A DNA stretch of 64,000 nt from Siphonodentalium dalli (GCA_032622095.1 CP136066.1:60664609-60728608), one strand, 5' to 3'; positions 41,925 to 53,954 are shown, numbered from the stretch's first letter. Program-made: numbers and translations. The notes: generated by a model not told the origin, from the sequence alone.

Positions 41925-42409
41925 ACATCAATCCGGATGGAAAATAATCCGGAAAGAATTTAACATTCTGCTTAACATGATACGAAATAAAATGGATATT
42001 TTGGAGCTTTATTGTGACTTGGAGTGAATTAGTAAGGATTTAATTGATTAATTAAACAATTAAATAAGTTTAACAATTTAATTTTGAATCTACCCGTCAT
42101 TTTTACATCACAATTTAAATTTATTCGTATGATCGAGTTCTGCAATATATCCAAATCCACTATCCTCTATTTTATGAAGATGTTCAAAGGTCCTGTGGAA
42201 TTGAGTCCATACGATTTCTCTGAAATTGGCTAAGCATGGTAATTTTGTATTTATAACAAATACTATTTCTTTTGAAATCCAGTTGGTTATTTCTCAATCT
42301 TTTGGTAACAATTGATTCTGGGGACAATCAGTTTCAAAAATAAAGTGATTTTATGAACTTTGAAGAAGATTACAAAACTATGGCTAAAGACAGTGAAAGT
42401 AAAGACGTA

Positions 42410-42791
42410 CCCCGCTGGACAAAACAAGTGTCCACTGCCACCGCGGTGTACTTGCCTTTCGGCCGCGGTGTCACTTTGTGTAACCGCGGCCGAACAGCAA
42501 ATACACCGAACGGCAAATACACCGCGGTCGAACGGCAACTATACCGCGGTCGAACGGCAAGTACACCGCGATCTAACGGCAAGTACACCGCGGCCTAACG
42601 GCAAGTACACCGCAGCCGAACGGCAAGTACACCACAGCCGAACGGCAAGTACACTGCGGCCGAACGGCAAGTACACCGCGGCCGAACTGCAGTCAGCCGG
42701 TGGAGCCGCGGTGTACATGTAGTTGCAGTTCGGCCGCGGTGGCAACGCAAACCGCACCGCGGTTAAGTGGACACTTGTTTTGTCCAGCGGG
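42410..42791. mobile_element. GC-rich MITE with 22-bp internal repeats
   Basis: CCCCGCTGGACAAAACAAGT at the left and its reverse complement at the right, TA at both borders; arms about 38 bp. Inside, eight or nine 22-bp units (ACCGCGGCCGAACGGCAAGT plus AC) from about 42490 to 42690. Confidence 0.85.
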
Positions 42792-42868
42792 GTAACTAAT
42801 CATCAAAGACAAAGTTAACTTACAAACAACTGTCGTGAACTGAAAACAAAAGTCCAATTTTACTTTTT

Positions 42869-43056
42869 AGCTCACCTGAGACGAAGTCTCCGGTGGAGCT
42901 ATAGTCATCACTCCTCGTCCTTCGTCCGTCCGTCCATCCGTCCATCCATCCGTCAACAATTCTTTGAACATCTTCTCCTCTGATTCCATTGGACGGAATG
43001 GGTTCATATTTGGTGTGGATGTTCCCTAGGTGACTCCCATCACAGTTACTGGACAT
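42869..43056 (+). mobile_element. AGCTCACCTGAGAC hairpin-end element, copy 2, truncated
   Basis: TTTTTAGCTCACCTGAGACG followed by the GTGGAGCTATAG hairpin half, CGTCCGTCCGTCCATCCGTC and GGTTCATATTTGGTGTGGAT; ends soon after. Confidence 0.75.
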
Positions 43057-44880
43057 AAAGTCCCAAAAATAAGGTTTTAATCGAGTTTAGAAATCGGTAT
43101 ACTTATATTATAATATAACGAAGTAGAAAGTTATGTATCTATTGATTTTTTAAAATTCATGGCCCGACAAACATATCTCAAATAAAAGCACTAAATGCAA
43201 AATACCGGCCATAATGTCACTTGTTTCCTATAAATAACATACTCACCTACAACTATGCAGCGATAAAATCATTCCGGACGCCAAATTAACGGAGTTTAAA
43301 ACATTTTTCACCGTGATCGTCCAGTGACTCGACACCATCCTTGAATTCTTAATCGAAACTAATCGGATGCGGAAATAAACTGGCAAATGAAAAATGACAA
43401 CCCACTAAAACGGAACAATTGGGAGATCGCAATTTTTCGTTTTGGACTTCTGAAGGAAAAGTTAATCTACTATATGGCTTTATCGGAGGCCGAAAACATG
43501 ATTATCTCACTAGTAGTTTGTGAATTATTACGGCGAATTATTCAAAAGTTGTAGTTATGTACAAATGTAGTTTAATAGGTGTTGGCCATAGAATTAGATG
43601 AGATTATGCATGGTCATCGTCAAATAAAGCGTTAACAAATCCCTATTTTAGGCCTATTAATATTATACGCTATGTGGTCGACCTTTTTGTCTTTCCTTAG
43701 TTTGCTTGGTTTGGGTAAACCGACACAGAGGTAACCATTCCCCTGTGTGGGGAATGGGGTTTGTTTTAAACACTTTTCGATTTTTTTATTTCGCTCTCAA
43801 AAACATATGTTGGCCAATCGGCTTGATCTTTGTATATATACGACTATTAAGGTTTGGTTGACAAGTTAGCACAGTATTTTTCGTCCAAGTCAGGTCAAAG
43901 GCATAAAATTTCATCTTTCCAAAATCCAACTACCTTGCGGCGAATCTATTTTGAAGGTCCGAACCTAAACGGAAACCAGAGCTTTGCTCGTTAAGGTGTT
44001 TTCGTTTAGTTTACTGAACTAACGAAGTTGGTTGCGTGTGGTAGGGGGATTGGGTCTATACCTCAGAATTATCATATTGTATTCACATCTTTCAGCCTTT
44101 CGTGGCTCCCCGGGGCCATTTTTTCGACTGGCCCATATGCCCATTCTCAATTTGGATTAAATATTAGTTGAACTCGCCTCCACAATCCTTGGCCTTGGTT
44201 GGAAATTGGGGTTTTTATGAGTGAGAACTTGGGTTTACCCCCTCATAATTTGGGTTGTTTTGTTTGTTTCAAATCACAACCCAAATCATTAGAATATAAG
44301 TAAGGAAGAACATTCAATTTCCAAGAACATGTTTTTGTTTGTACCTGTACAATCCCTATATAAATCAGTTTGATTACAATTGCATGGAGCTACATTTATA
44401 CCAGCGCGGACTCGGAGCCATGCACTATGAAACAACGTCAACCAAACCTAATGCCAACATTATGCCTGCTTTGTGTGCTATGTCGCTGTGAAAACGTCAA
44501 TAACTTTTGCGGGGAAATGCGCGTGCCAATATGATGTCGCTTTGGATACAACATATGACGTCACCCAACAGTTTACATGAACGTGCTTTTACTAATTTAA
44601 TAAACTAAAGAAAAGTTTATTTACTGATATGACAAACATTTTAGACATTTACAAGAAAGTCATGTTGTTTTCGCGATGTGACTAACGAAAATGTGCAGCT
44701 TTACGTAATTTCCATCATTTTCCTAATGGCATACTAGTAGCCACCCTAGTCAGATCGGCAACATTTATGATTTAAGTAATGATTATTATTTAAAGTATAA
44801 ACCATGTAATGTCTTCACGCAATGAATACTGTTATGGTAGCTATGTGAATAGTAACATTTTGTAGTTTTAATTTAATTGC
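43057..44880. other. Intergenic, no gene or repeat recognised
   Basis: 1.8 kb between EXOSC10 and EXOSC5 without coding signal or element ends. It is one of the least repetitive stretches and could hold regulatory sequence. Confidence 0.4.
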
Positions 44881-44891
44881 AATGACATTTC

Positions 44892-44957
44892 AAGATGGCG
44901 GCCCCTCAAATTCAAGATGACGGCGCCCCTAATTCAAGATGGCGGCACCCACCCATG
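44892..44957 (+). repeat. Short AAGATGGCGGC tandem repeats
   Basis: Three imperfect copies of TTCAAGATGGCGGCNCCCCT. Confidence 0.7.
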
Positions 44958-44977
44958 TTCGAAAGCGAACTTAGTAT

Positions 44978-45046
44978 AAGGACGACCACCGCATGTGTTG
45001 CTGTGCAACACATGCGTGGCTGGGCTGTGCCCAGCTGGTCGTCCTT
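44978..45046. repeat. Three-way-junction inverted repeat
   Basis: Outer stem AAGGACGACCA (44978-44988) pairs perfectly with 45036-45046. Inside are hairpin A (GCATGTGTTGC, loop TGT, 44991-45015) and hairpin B (GCTGGGC, loop TGT, 45019-45035). It could be a structured RNA or a foldback element tip. Confidence 0.85.
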
Positions 45047-45299
45047 AAACAATTATTCCTGCTGCCAGCTGGGAAATATTGAATATTCTCATATTAACAT
45101 ATTGAAATCAAACATTAGGTGACAGAAATAGTTATGATCTTTGTACTAATAAAATCTGATGATAAACTGATGTCATATAGCTCGATTTCCACATTATGTG
45201 CAAATCGGACTATATAGTCAGATCTGCACATGAGCCAGACCTGTTCAATTACCTTGGCCTGTTGCCGTGTTGGCGATAAATAATTAAATCACAAACATC

Positions 45300-45690
45300 T
45301 TTGCTAAATTGCGATAAATTTCCTAAATCCCAATTACAAAGTACACGTATTAGGTAACGAAGCCCATTAGTTCCAACGCATTAAAAATATATCTGCGCTA
45401 AATTGCAAACTGAGGAAAATTTATCTGATAATCACAAAACTTTGTAATAAATCTGAAGCATCTTTGTGATAATGCGATTTATTGCAAAGTATTTTGCGAT
45501 TTATTGCAAAGTATTCTGCAATTTATCACAAAGATATTTGCAATGTATCCCAAAGGTTTGCGATTTATCGCTCTATAAATTATAACCGAGAGGTTCCTGC
45601 TCTGAAATATTTACAGATACAGATTTATCGCAATTGTTTGCGATCAATTAATTGCAATGGTTTGCGATTTATCACAGATATATTTGTATG
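45300..45690. repeat. GCGATTTATTGCAAAG repeats
   Basis: Many imperfect direct and inverted copies of GCGATTTATYGCAAAG within 400 bp. Confidence 0.6.
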
Positions 45691-45743
45691 CATTGGCACT
45701 AATGAGCTTCCATAGCTATGTTCTCTTCTTACACATCTCTCAA

Positions 45744-46103
45744 GACGGTGTCAGTTCTGGCCAAAACACAGACTCGACAGCTCTATGCAGTACTGAGTCT
45801 GGAGTATTTGGGGGGATTTCTATTACCACCAGCATACGTCAGTCTCACCCAATCACAATATCTATCAGCAAAGTGAGGTATTGCTGGAATGCCTTTACCG
45901 TGGTAGATTCATCACATTGCTAAAAATAGCACTTAAACATTGTCTGGCACACTGTCATACTGCATGCATTCAATGCAGAAATTACATGTATTTTTAGCAA
46001 CACAGAGCTAACACTTGCTGGTGGTAATAGATCCCCCCCCCAAATACTCCAGACTCGGTACTGCACAACTGTCGAATCTGTGTTTTAACCAGAACTGAGA
46101 TGG
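45744..46103. mobile_element. Foldback MITE with about 90-bp inverted repeats
   Basis: CAGTTCTGGCCAAAACACAG...CTGAGTCTGGAGTATTTGGG...TACCACCAGCA at the left is mirrored at 46016-46103. Confidence 0.8.
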
Positions 46104-47952
46104 CGTATGAACGGTATGATGTAGGTGTTTCATATATTGTGGGGTGAAAAGTTAAACAGATAACTACCATTGGTATCAGACTGCAACAATTATATAGCTG
46201 AACGCTGTACCCATGACCATGTGTGTCAAATCTTTATTATCTTTAATCTTTGTGATACGTTAAGTGGCTTACTGTCACTTCTTGTGTCATGGCCGCCATG
46301 ACACAGCTAGATAGAAATTCAATGCAACATATCCCAAACCCTACATGAGACTGAGAGTGACTTGCCTATTTCATGATTTTCCTTAAAAAAAACCCACAAG
46401 TTTGCAGTTTTTTGTCATGATACACCAATATAAACACTGGTAAACAATTTCAATCAATAGCCGATTCGAGGAAAGAGATTCGATATCGAGATTTGATTCG
46501 ATGCAAAATCCCCGGTTCGCAGATCCCTATGTCTAAGGAATACATATATCACACCAATAATTCGGACTTACAATCCGAATGACTCCACATGATGAACTAG
46601 TCATCTGGCAGGGCAGGGGTGTGGGTAAACCCCCCCCCCCCCCATCCAAGTAATATGATTCAAGATTTTATTAAAATCTTACTAATAAACCAACAACTTT
46701 AGTATATGCTTTTATAACATAGAAACAAGTATTTACAAACACAAATTCTTCATAAATGCAATATAATTTTATGTATTACATGTGTATGTGATCAGGATTT
46801 CGGCCAGGATTAAAATGTAGGGTCCGTAGAAACTAGGACCATGGTTTTGGCCCGTCGTATGCAGATTTTTAAATTCCATGTCCAAAAATAAACACACTAT
46901 TACCTTGCACCAGAGAATAGTGCTGGGCGGTTGCATTAGGCTATAAAATTTTATCAAGGTTTATATTCATGGCACACAATTATGTATTACCAGTTAAATT
47001 CATAATTTACTGACAGAAATATATGGATGGATCAACAGATCATTGATTTATGTACAGTACATACCAGACGATAGCCAAAAATATCTCAAATGTATGTTCA
47101 ACCTTGTCTGGTCTGCTCTCGTGCCACGGGCTTTCCTGCAACCTGTCGGGCCACGTGGTCTTTCTCGCCAAAATCATACTTTTGATACGGAATGTTTAGT
47201 TTATACTTGCCACTGACCCCTGATATTTTTTCATTTATCGTTAACCTCATTTTATAGGCCCTTGATGACGGGGACGCGATTTCTGCATCAATGGCATCAA
47301 AATATTCTCATGGAAATTCCGTCATCCTACATTTGGGGTTCTTGTGTTTTGTATTTTCAAATGGCAACTTGGAAGCAAGTTTTCCCCAAAGGGCCTGTGG
47401 GCTCATTGGTCCAAGACATGAGTCAATAATATAGTCTTTTTAATATGTCAATGTATTATATCATTCACTTGTAGACATGACGCAATGTCCATCCATATTC
47501 CATATGTTCTCTTTGAATGTTTTGTACATTGCAGTCTTGTTATATAATACTTTATATATAATACTTCATGCTTAAAGACATATTATGGACTTGTTCGGGT
47601 GCCTTAAACTGCTAAGTTAGTATTAAGGCACTATGCAAACTGGGGGAATGTAGCATTCTACTATTCTACTACATCGTCGATAATCTCAAGCAAATCGACT
47701 GTACCACTCCACAGACAACATCATCTGAACTATGCTCAATTGTAAATATTTACTTCTCGATTCGGGACTCAACTATCGGCGATAAAGTAACGAAAACGAT
47801 TTCTCCATCGAGAGTCACTGAATTTAATTAATATATAATAATAATAACATTGTGTTATGTCAGTTTGGATTAATATTTGTAAAAATAACTACTTTGAGCA
47901 AGATTATTCTCCATTTCTGTTTGATCACCCTACCGGAGTGTTTCACATCGCT
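46104..47952. other. Intergenic, no gene recognised
   Basis: 1.85 kb of AT-rich sequence. A poly(C) tract lies at about 46629-46643; no exons or element ends are seen. Confidence 0.4.
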
Positions 47953-47956
47953 TTAA

Positions 47957-48440
47957 CCCTTTGAGTGCCAGGTCGATTTTTGTATCAACCCATATACCCT
48001 GTGCCAATGCATTCTCTTATATATGCGAGTCGACCATAGGTCGCCTCGCATATATAAGAGAATGCATTGGCCTAACAATTTTTCATCATTTGTTATTATT
48101 TGTTACTATTTTATTTACAATTTTACTAAAAAAAAATTAAATTCTTTAACAGACTTATTTTGTTGGTTTAGTGCCAGGGAATCTTACGTTTTTCATGGGC
48201 ATCAAATTATTTCTATGAATACTTGGTGATAGTTTTGAGTTATAACATGCCCTAAGGTTTTATCCAGTTTGTTTTTTAATTTGCTAGAGCATGCTTAAGC
48301 ATTCCCAAAAAAATTCAACCCAAAATAAATAAAAAAATCTAAAATAAAAAAAAATAAAAAAAATAATTTTCTAATTTATTAATTTAACTCAACATACCGT
48401 AAATTAGGGCCGATGAGATCGGCCCCTGGCACTGAAAGGG
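47957..48440. mobile_element. piggyBac-like MITE family A, copy 3
   Basis: TTAA 47953-47956 and 48441-48444, CCCTTTGAGTGCCAGG and CCTGGCACTGAAAGGG ends, central palindrome at about 48003-48071. The longer spacer matches the left piece of copy 1 (9130-9420) in reverse. Confidence 0.88.
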
Positions 48441-48444
48441 TTAA

Positions 48445-49680
48445 GCACAGTGAAAATAATTTCATCTATAGATATTGGATCTTGAGTATATAATTCTGTT
48501 TTTTACCTTATATGAACTTGGGGCACTGTTGATTGATTCCACATATTCTTCATTGAAAAAGATGAAAACACTCAGATTGCATCACTCAATTAGAACAAAT
48601 AATATTCCTTGCATTGTGATCAACTCCGAGTGAATGCCTCGGTGATAATATCATAACTGAGCATCGACGCAGAAGTCGCATTGCCATCTGCTTTAGCCTT
48701 TAGATGTTAAGGTAAAAAATAATTCAGGGGGGTGGTGTGGGGTGAGATAAACTAGGAGGTAAATTCTCCGAACTTCAATTATTGCCTCTTTCACGGGGGA
48801 AAATCATGCTTCATTGTCGCCAATGATAAATTTTCTGAGTCCTATAGTCATATAAAACAAGATGAAAGCCTGCAATAGAGAAGTGATGTCATTTGCAGAT
48901 CGTATGTTTGCTTACATTTCTCGCAACATGTTATGGAAATTCCCACAGATTTACTTGTTCTAACATTATGCTAACCATATTAAAATACCAGTAGCAGCCC
49001 TTGAAATTAACTGTAGAATTTCATGCAGTAATGCAGTTCTAAAGAAATGCCATAGAAGAATAATGCCAATTTCAAAGGCTGCTGGTTGGGCTTTTTGGCA
49101 ATTATGATACTGGATTACTGTACTTGATATTGTTGAGTATTTATTAGTAAAATAAGTTGGTTCACTAAAGCAGCCTTTCATGAAATATCATTGTTGTTTT
49201 AAAGATAAATAATCTGATTAGATGGTCCCCGTATCATCCAGTTACAACAACGTAATTTCACCGCAAAAGTCTGATAATAACATTTTTTTCTTGGCAGTTC
49301 GGTGAATGGGTGAGTGAGGTTTACAACTTCCATATATATGGTGATTCCTATAGTTCAAATTGGAATTCCCCAATGCATGTTATCATGAATGTAAACACAT
49401 AGTATTGCCACGGGTAACCAGTGTAGTCCCATATAACATGTCTATTTGCATGATTAAAACCTGATTACTGTATTTTTGTTGATAGCAATACTTTTCATCG
49501 TCTCAGATTCCGAAATTCAAATTATTTATGTAATTGACTATCGCCACTGATAGTACAGCGAGTCACGACCTTGCTTGACCTCTTGTAATGGCATCCACGC
49601 ATGTCTGTGCTATTTTTGGAAAAATTCAGCTGATTTTTGCCAGGCTGCCAAATATTCTAGCTGGTGAAAGATAACATACC
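48445..49680. other. Upstream region of EXOSC5, no gene recognised
   Basis: Likely holds the EXOSC5 promoter and first untranslated exon, but no start site or exon can be pointed to. Confidence 0.35.
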
Positions 49681-49684
49681 ATAA

Positions 49685-49810
49685 TTCAAAAATCAAAATC
49701 TGTTAACTCTGAGCTTTGATGGGTGGGTTCCTCATCTAGATTCAAATATTTTTTTTAACCCGAAGCAGAAGAAATAATAAATTAGGGGCGTTAAATCAGA
49801 TTATGTATCT
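49685..49810. mobile_element. GGTACTCAA-family foldback MITE, right half only
   Basis: TCTGAGCTTTGATGGGTGGG, CAAATATTTTTTTTAACCCG and GGGGCGTTAAATCAGATT match one arm of 29432-29796; TTAA at 49811-49814. Ends 115 bp before EXOSC5 exon. Confidence 0.6.
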
Positions 49811-49924
49811 TTAACTCAGATCGCACCGGCCATCTTTAATTTGAGGCATGAAGATTATGTGTCTGATGATATAACAATCAAGATCCAAATTTCTGACCCC
49901 AAATTATATAATAAACTGTTTTTT

Positions 49925-49938
49925 TTTATACATTTTAG
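49925..49938 (+). promoter_or_regulatory. Probable 3' splice site in EXOSC5 leader
   Basis: A T-rich tract ending CATTTTAG lies 12 nt before the EXOSC5 ATG. It would place the whole coding region in one exon behind a spliced leader. Confidence 0.5.
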
Positions 49939-49950
49939 AAAGATAACAAC

Positions 49951-50622
49951 ATGGAACCAATGTCAACATCTGAAGAAAACATGGATACTTCCCTGCGCCC
50001 TATGACATGTTCGCTGTCGGATCTTTCACGGCCTGATGGTAGCACGAGATTCTGTCAGGGTGAATCATGTTGCGTCGTAGCTGTGTACGGCCCAGGGGAA
50101 GTCGCTGTCAACAAGGAAATGATGGACAAATCAACCATCGAGGTGTTTTATAAACCAAAATCTGGTCTCCCAGGCTGCAAAGAGAAACTGCAAGAGAGAG
50201 TCATAAGAAACACATGCATGACAGCGATATTATCGACTCTATATCCACGTTCGTGTATCCGAATAATTGTTCAAGAAATAACGAACAGCGGTTCTCATTT
50301 AGCTACATGTTTAAATGCGGTGTGTCTTGCACTACTTGACTCCTCAATCGCTATGAAGCATCTGTTTGCAGCAGTGTCTTGCGTTCTGAACAGTGAGAGC
50401 ATTCTGGTGCTAGATCCAACTGAAAAAGATGAGAAAGAAGCCGTCTGCTCCTTTGTTTTTGTATTAGACAGTGCAGACAGAAATGTTATCACCGTCTTCA
50501 GCAAGGGAAAATTCACATCGGAACAGTTTCAGACATGTTTGCTTTCCTGTAAGCAGGCATCTGCACATGTGTTCAAATTTCTGAGGTCCTCTGTTGAGAA
50601 TAAGTTGTCGAAATCTGTCTGA
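49951..50622 (+). CDS. EXOSC5: EXOSC5 / Rrp46, RNase PH-like exosome core subunit
   Basis: A 223-residue protein (human about 235) that aligns along its length with EXOSC5: LSRPDGSTRFCQGE, VYGPGEVAVNKE, PKSGLPG, ERVIRNTC, YPRSCIRIIVQ, LNAVCLALLDSSI, LVLDPTEKDEKEA and SAHVFKF. It is one of six RNase PH-fold proteins forming the structural ring of the RNA exosome in nucleus and cytoplasm. Animal EXOSC5 has lost phosphorolytic activity (established for the family). The coding region is uninterrupted. A pyrimidine-rich tract and TTTTAG at 49937-49938 lie 12 nt upstream of the ATG, suggesting a 5' leader intron. Poly(A) signals follow at 50668 and 50749. Confidence 0.94.
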   Translation: MEPMSTSEENMDTSLRPMTCSLSDLSRPDGSTRFCQGESCCVVAVYGPGEVAVNKEMMDKSTIEVFYKPKSGLPGCKEKLQERVIRNTCMTAILSTLYPRSCIRIIVQEITNSGSHLATCLNAVCLALLDSSIAMKHLFAAVSCVLNSESILVLDPTEKDEKEAVCSFVFVLDSADRNVITVFSKGKFTSEQFQTCLLSCKQASAHVFKFLRSSVENKLSKSV

Positions 50623-50667
50623 TTTTCTATTAAAAAATTCAACTGACTTCCATTGTGTCATGAAGAG

Positions 50668-50754
50668 AATAAAATTCTTCTCAATTAAAGATGCCATTGA
50701 ATTTGGCACCATATAACCACCATCTGTACTTTTTATCAGAAATCAGAAAATAAA
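50668..50754 (+). terminator. EXOSC5 polyadenylation signals
   Basis: AATAAA occurs at 50668-50673 and again at 50749-50754, 46 and 127 nt after the EXOSC5 stop. Either could direct 3' end formation. Confidence 0.55.
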
Positions 50755-51247
50755 TTTATAGGACCCATGAGCTCATTAATAGTATATTTTGATAGCCAGA
50801 TCTCGACTTTCAAAAGAGGAAGTTTTAACAAGTTTTGAGTTTCTGTCAGCCTTGAAAAAATTCCACAAATCCCGATAGATAATAAAGAGCATTCTCAAAT
50901 ATGAGCTTTTTTTATCGTTTTAGAGGAATAACTAATGGATGATTTTATGGATTTCTGTGATGCTCATATCATACGAATGACAGTGATTGCAAAAAAATTT
51001 CATTCTATCCCGTCTGAGTTAGGGTTTCTTAAAGATGGTCTATCCCTTCCGGGCCACAATTTAAACATATTTTGTTTTTAAATCAAAATTTCAAGACCTC
51101 CAGTGGTTATCTTCTGATCTTGTGAATAAAATACAGATAAATCTGAAGGTTGTGTATATTATTTGTCAATAAACGCATAATAAAGTGGTTTATTTCGATT
51201 GTAAGAAAATGGTCAGAGCATACTAAGAAGGAGAACACTATCTTGTT
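50755..51247. other. Downstream of EXOSC5, nothing recognised
   Basis: AT-rich intergenic sequence without element ends. Confidence 0.4.
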
Positions 51248-51362
51248 ACCATCCTCAGAGGAAATTCTAAATAAAATTTATATTAATTGAAACTTTTCCG
51301 GTCCTCGATCATGTATTTATACCCTGGAATCTATACAAAACTTTCTTGGAAGAGATGGACCA
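51248..51362 (-). repeat. Diverged terminus of the 528-5482 TTAA element
   Basis: On the minus strand CCAGGGTATAAATACATGAT, GACCGGAAAAGTTTCAATTA and ATATAAATTTTATTT follow the order of the outer arm at 560-640. No TTAA remains. Confidence 0.6.
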
Positions 51363-51448
51363 TTCGTTGGAGGACTATAGTAATGACCCTCATTGTCTGT
51401 GTGCATCTGTCCATCCAGAACTTTTACTGAGCATGTATTCTATGTTAA

Positions 51449-51840
51449 CCCTTTACCCAACAAACCGGCCAAAACCGGCCAAATAAAGCTTCAACAGCCT
51501 AAAATATCTTCGGTCTGTCTCAATAGAACCATACAAATATGGATATCATTGGAACCGGCTCCTTGACCACATTGTGATGGTTACATTTATGCCCTGTGCC
51601 AATGCATTCTCTTATATATGCGAGTCGACCATAGGTCGCCTCGCATATATAAGAGAATGCATTGGCCTAAAAAAAATCTGTTTTTAACACTTTTTACCAT
51701 TTTTTCTTACATTCTTTAACAATTTTATAATTTTTAATGTGTTAAGCCAATGCATTCTCTTATATATGCGAGGCGACCTATGGTCGACTCGCATATATAA
51801 GAGAATGCATTGGCACAGGGCCCTTCTGTTGGGTAAAGGG
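51449..51840. mobile_element. piggyBac-like MITE family B, copy 5
   Basis: TTAA 51445-51448 and 51841-51844, CCCTTTACCCAACAAACCGG ends, two central palindromes. Closest in layout to copies 2 and 3. Confidence 0.9.
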
Positions 51841-51889
51841 TTAATAGGGCTGCTAATTTATGGTGCAATTTTCAAATTGCATTAGTTAC

Positions 51890-51935
51890 AGCAGCCTAAG
51901 TTTAGTGTGCCTGTTATTTGCAGAATGAGGTCCCT
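51890..51935. repeat. GAATGAGGTCCC element fragment
   Basis: TTAGTGTGCCTGTTATTTGC then AGAATGAGGTCCCTAGA, cut off by unrelated sequence. Confidence 0.55.
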
Positions 51936-52109
51936 AGAACAGCCCAGAAACACTTGGCACATATATCAACCAACATGGGAACCTGCGTGACTGTGATTTT
52001 TGTGTTCGGTCGTACTCATTTTGGTGGAGTTATTTCTCTTTTTCGACATAGAATCATACATCCTGGGATCTTTTGTCCGAGTCTGTATTCAGTCATTTCC
52101 CAGTCAATT

Positions 52110-52640
52110 TTTAGCTCAACTTTACTTTGTGAAGTTTGAGCTGTTGCTGTGGGTTGGCGTCCGTCGTTTGTGCGTTCGTCCCTCAACAATTGCATTTGGC
52201 TCACCCTACAGGCCGCATCCCTCATCCGATCATCACCAAACTTCATATGGGTCGTCCAGGTTACCTCTAAATGGGAGCCATCAATTTTTTTCCAAATTTT
52301 TTTGAAAAACATGGCCGCCAGCAGCCATTTTATATTTCAAATTGGAATTCATCGGCACACCCTGCTGCCCGCTTTTATTGGAGAAATGTTTTGAAAATTT
52401 ACAGGCATGTTTAGGATCACCTCTAGATGGGAGCTATCAAATTTTATGAAAAACATGGCCACTGGCAGCCATCTTGTACTTTACGCTTTGCATGACTAAA
52501 TCCTTTGACACACCCGACAGACCACATCCCTTATCTGATCGCCACCGAACTTCATTTGGATCTTCGGGGTGATCTCTAGTTGGGAGCACTTTGTATTATA
52601 TTGGTGTGATCAATCTCCTACAGTTTGTAGTACATGTATA
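52110..52640 (-). repeat. Diverged tandem-array element, two to three units
   Basis: Begins with the hairpin end TTAGCTCAACTTTACTTTGT, GGCGTCCGTCG, then units with AACATGGCCGCCAGCAGCCA and CCTCTAAATGGGAGCCATCA, a subfamily distinct from the other arrays. Confidence 0.65.
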
Positions 52641-52691
52641 GGGATCGTCAAACCTGCCACCTTTGTCAGGGAGATTTTGGTCAGCGACCTT

Positions 52692-53340
52692 TTTAGCTCA
52701 CCTGAGACAAAGTCTCTGGTGGAGATATAGTGATCACTCCTCGTCCTCGTCCATCCATCCGTCAAGAATCATCTTCTCCTCCAGAACCGTAAGACCGAAT
52801 GGGTTCATATTTGGTGTGGATGTTCCCTAGGAGAATCACATTCAGATTTGTTCAAATGAGGTCACCTGGTCAAATAGTTACAAAGCTAGGACCATAACTT
52901 TTTCCCACCACAGTATTTCTGACAACAACTTCTCAAATTTCATTGGGCCGAATGGGTTCATATTTGGTACAAAGGGTTCTTGGGCGACTGGTTCAGATTT
53001 GTTCAAATGAGGTCACTGTGTCAAATGTGGGTGGAGCCAGTGACTTAACTCAAAAATAAAATCCTTGCTCAATTTAACACACAAACAAAATTTTGTATTT
53101 TTTTTTAAACATGTTGTAAAATTTGAAAAACTAACACTATTATAACATTCTCAGAGTTATGAAACTTTAATCTTTAATGAAATCACAGAAACTTTCCATC
53201 ACCCTCACCCCCACCCCCCAACATGACCCTCACCCTGCCCCCCAACTAACAGCCCCTCCACCCCATATCATATCAGAACTTACCTCTCACCAGAAGCAGT
53301 TATTATATCTGCCAGAGGACTGGGTCAGGTATTAGTTTCA
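52692..53340 (+). mobile_element. AGCTCACCTGAGAC hairpin-end element, copy 3 (longest)
   Basis: TTTTTAGCTCACCTGAGACA, hairpin, CCATCCATCCGTC, two tandem segments with GAATGGGTTCATATTTGGT and TTCAGATTTGTTCAAATGAG, then CCCACCCC-rich sequence. Confidence 0.75.
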
Positions 53341-53900
53341 GAGAGATAAAGTCAGGTCATTAATTAAGATTAGAATGACAGATTAGAGGTTAGAATGTTA
53401 TTGGACTTATAATATGGCATATATTTTATATTGGTCATCTGGGGGTTTGAAAATTAAGTAGGCCTTTAGGCTTACCTGACTGGTATGGTTATCTAAAACC
53501 TTTCATACCCTTTGTATGTTTTATTCTACTATTTTAACATTTAAATTTGAGTATGAACTACCTGTGGAATTTAGTTTATGCTAACATTCACTTTTCAAAT
53601 TTAAATAAATCTTCTGATGAATGTTAGTGTAATACAATTTTTTTGTCTCCCAACACGTGTCCACATATGGTGCACATATTAAATGTCAACATCTGAATCT
53701 CACATCAGGTTTGCTCAAATTGAGTTGGTTATTCAAGAAGGGGCAGTCCTTGCAGATTTAATACTCTGCCTTCAAATTATATTAATGTGTATGTATGTCA
53801 ATGTGAACACTTTAATTTCTAAGCTGAGTGTATAGTTCTAACTACTTATTGTGAAGTAAATTTGACAAGTACAGACTGTTGTAGTCTTCGTAGTGCAAGT
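53341..53900. other. Intergenic, nothing recognised
   Basis: AT-rich sequence without clear features before a dispersed repeat piece at 53905. Confidence 0.4.
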
Positions 53901-53954
53901 CTTCTCAGTCTTTATAGTCTGGTGAGCGACCCCCAGTCATTGACTGTCTTGTTT

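Noticed and set aside
42353-42757. Arg/Thr-rich ORFs of up to 120 codons
   Set aside because: Produced by the 22-bp GC-rich repeat inside a MITE, open on both strands.
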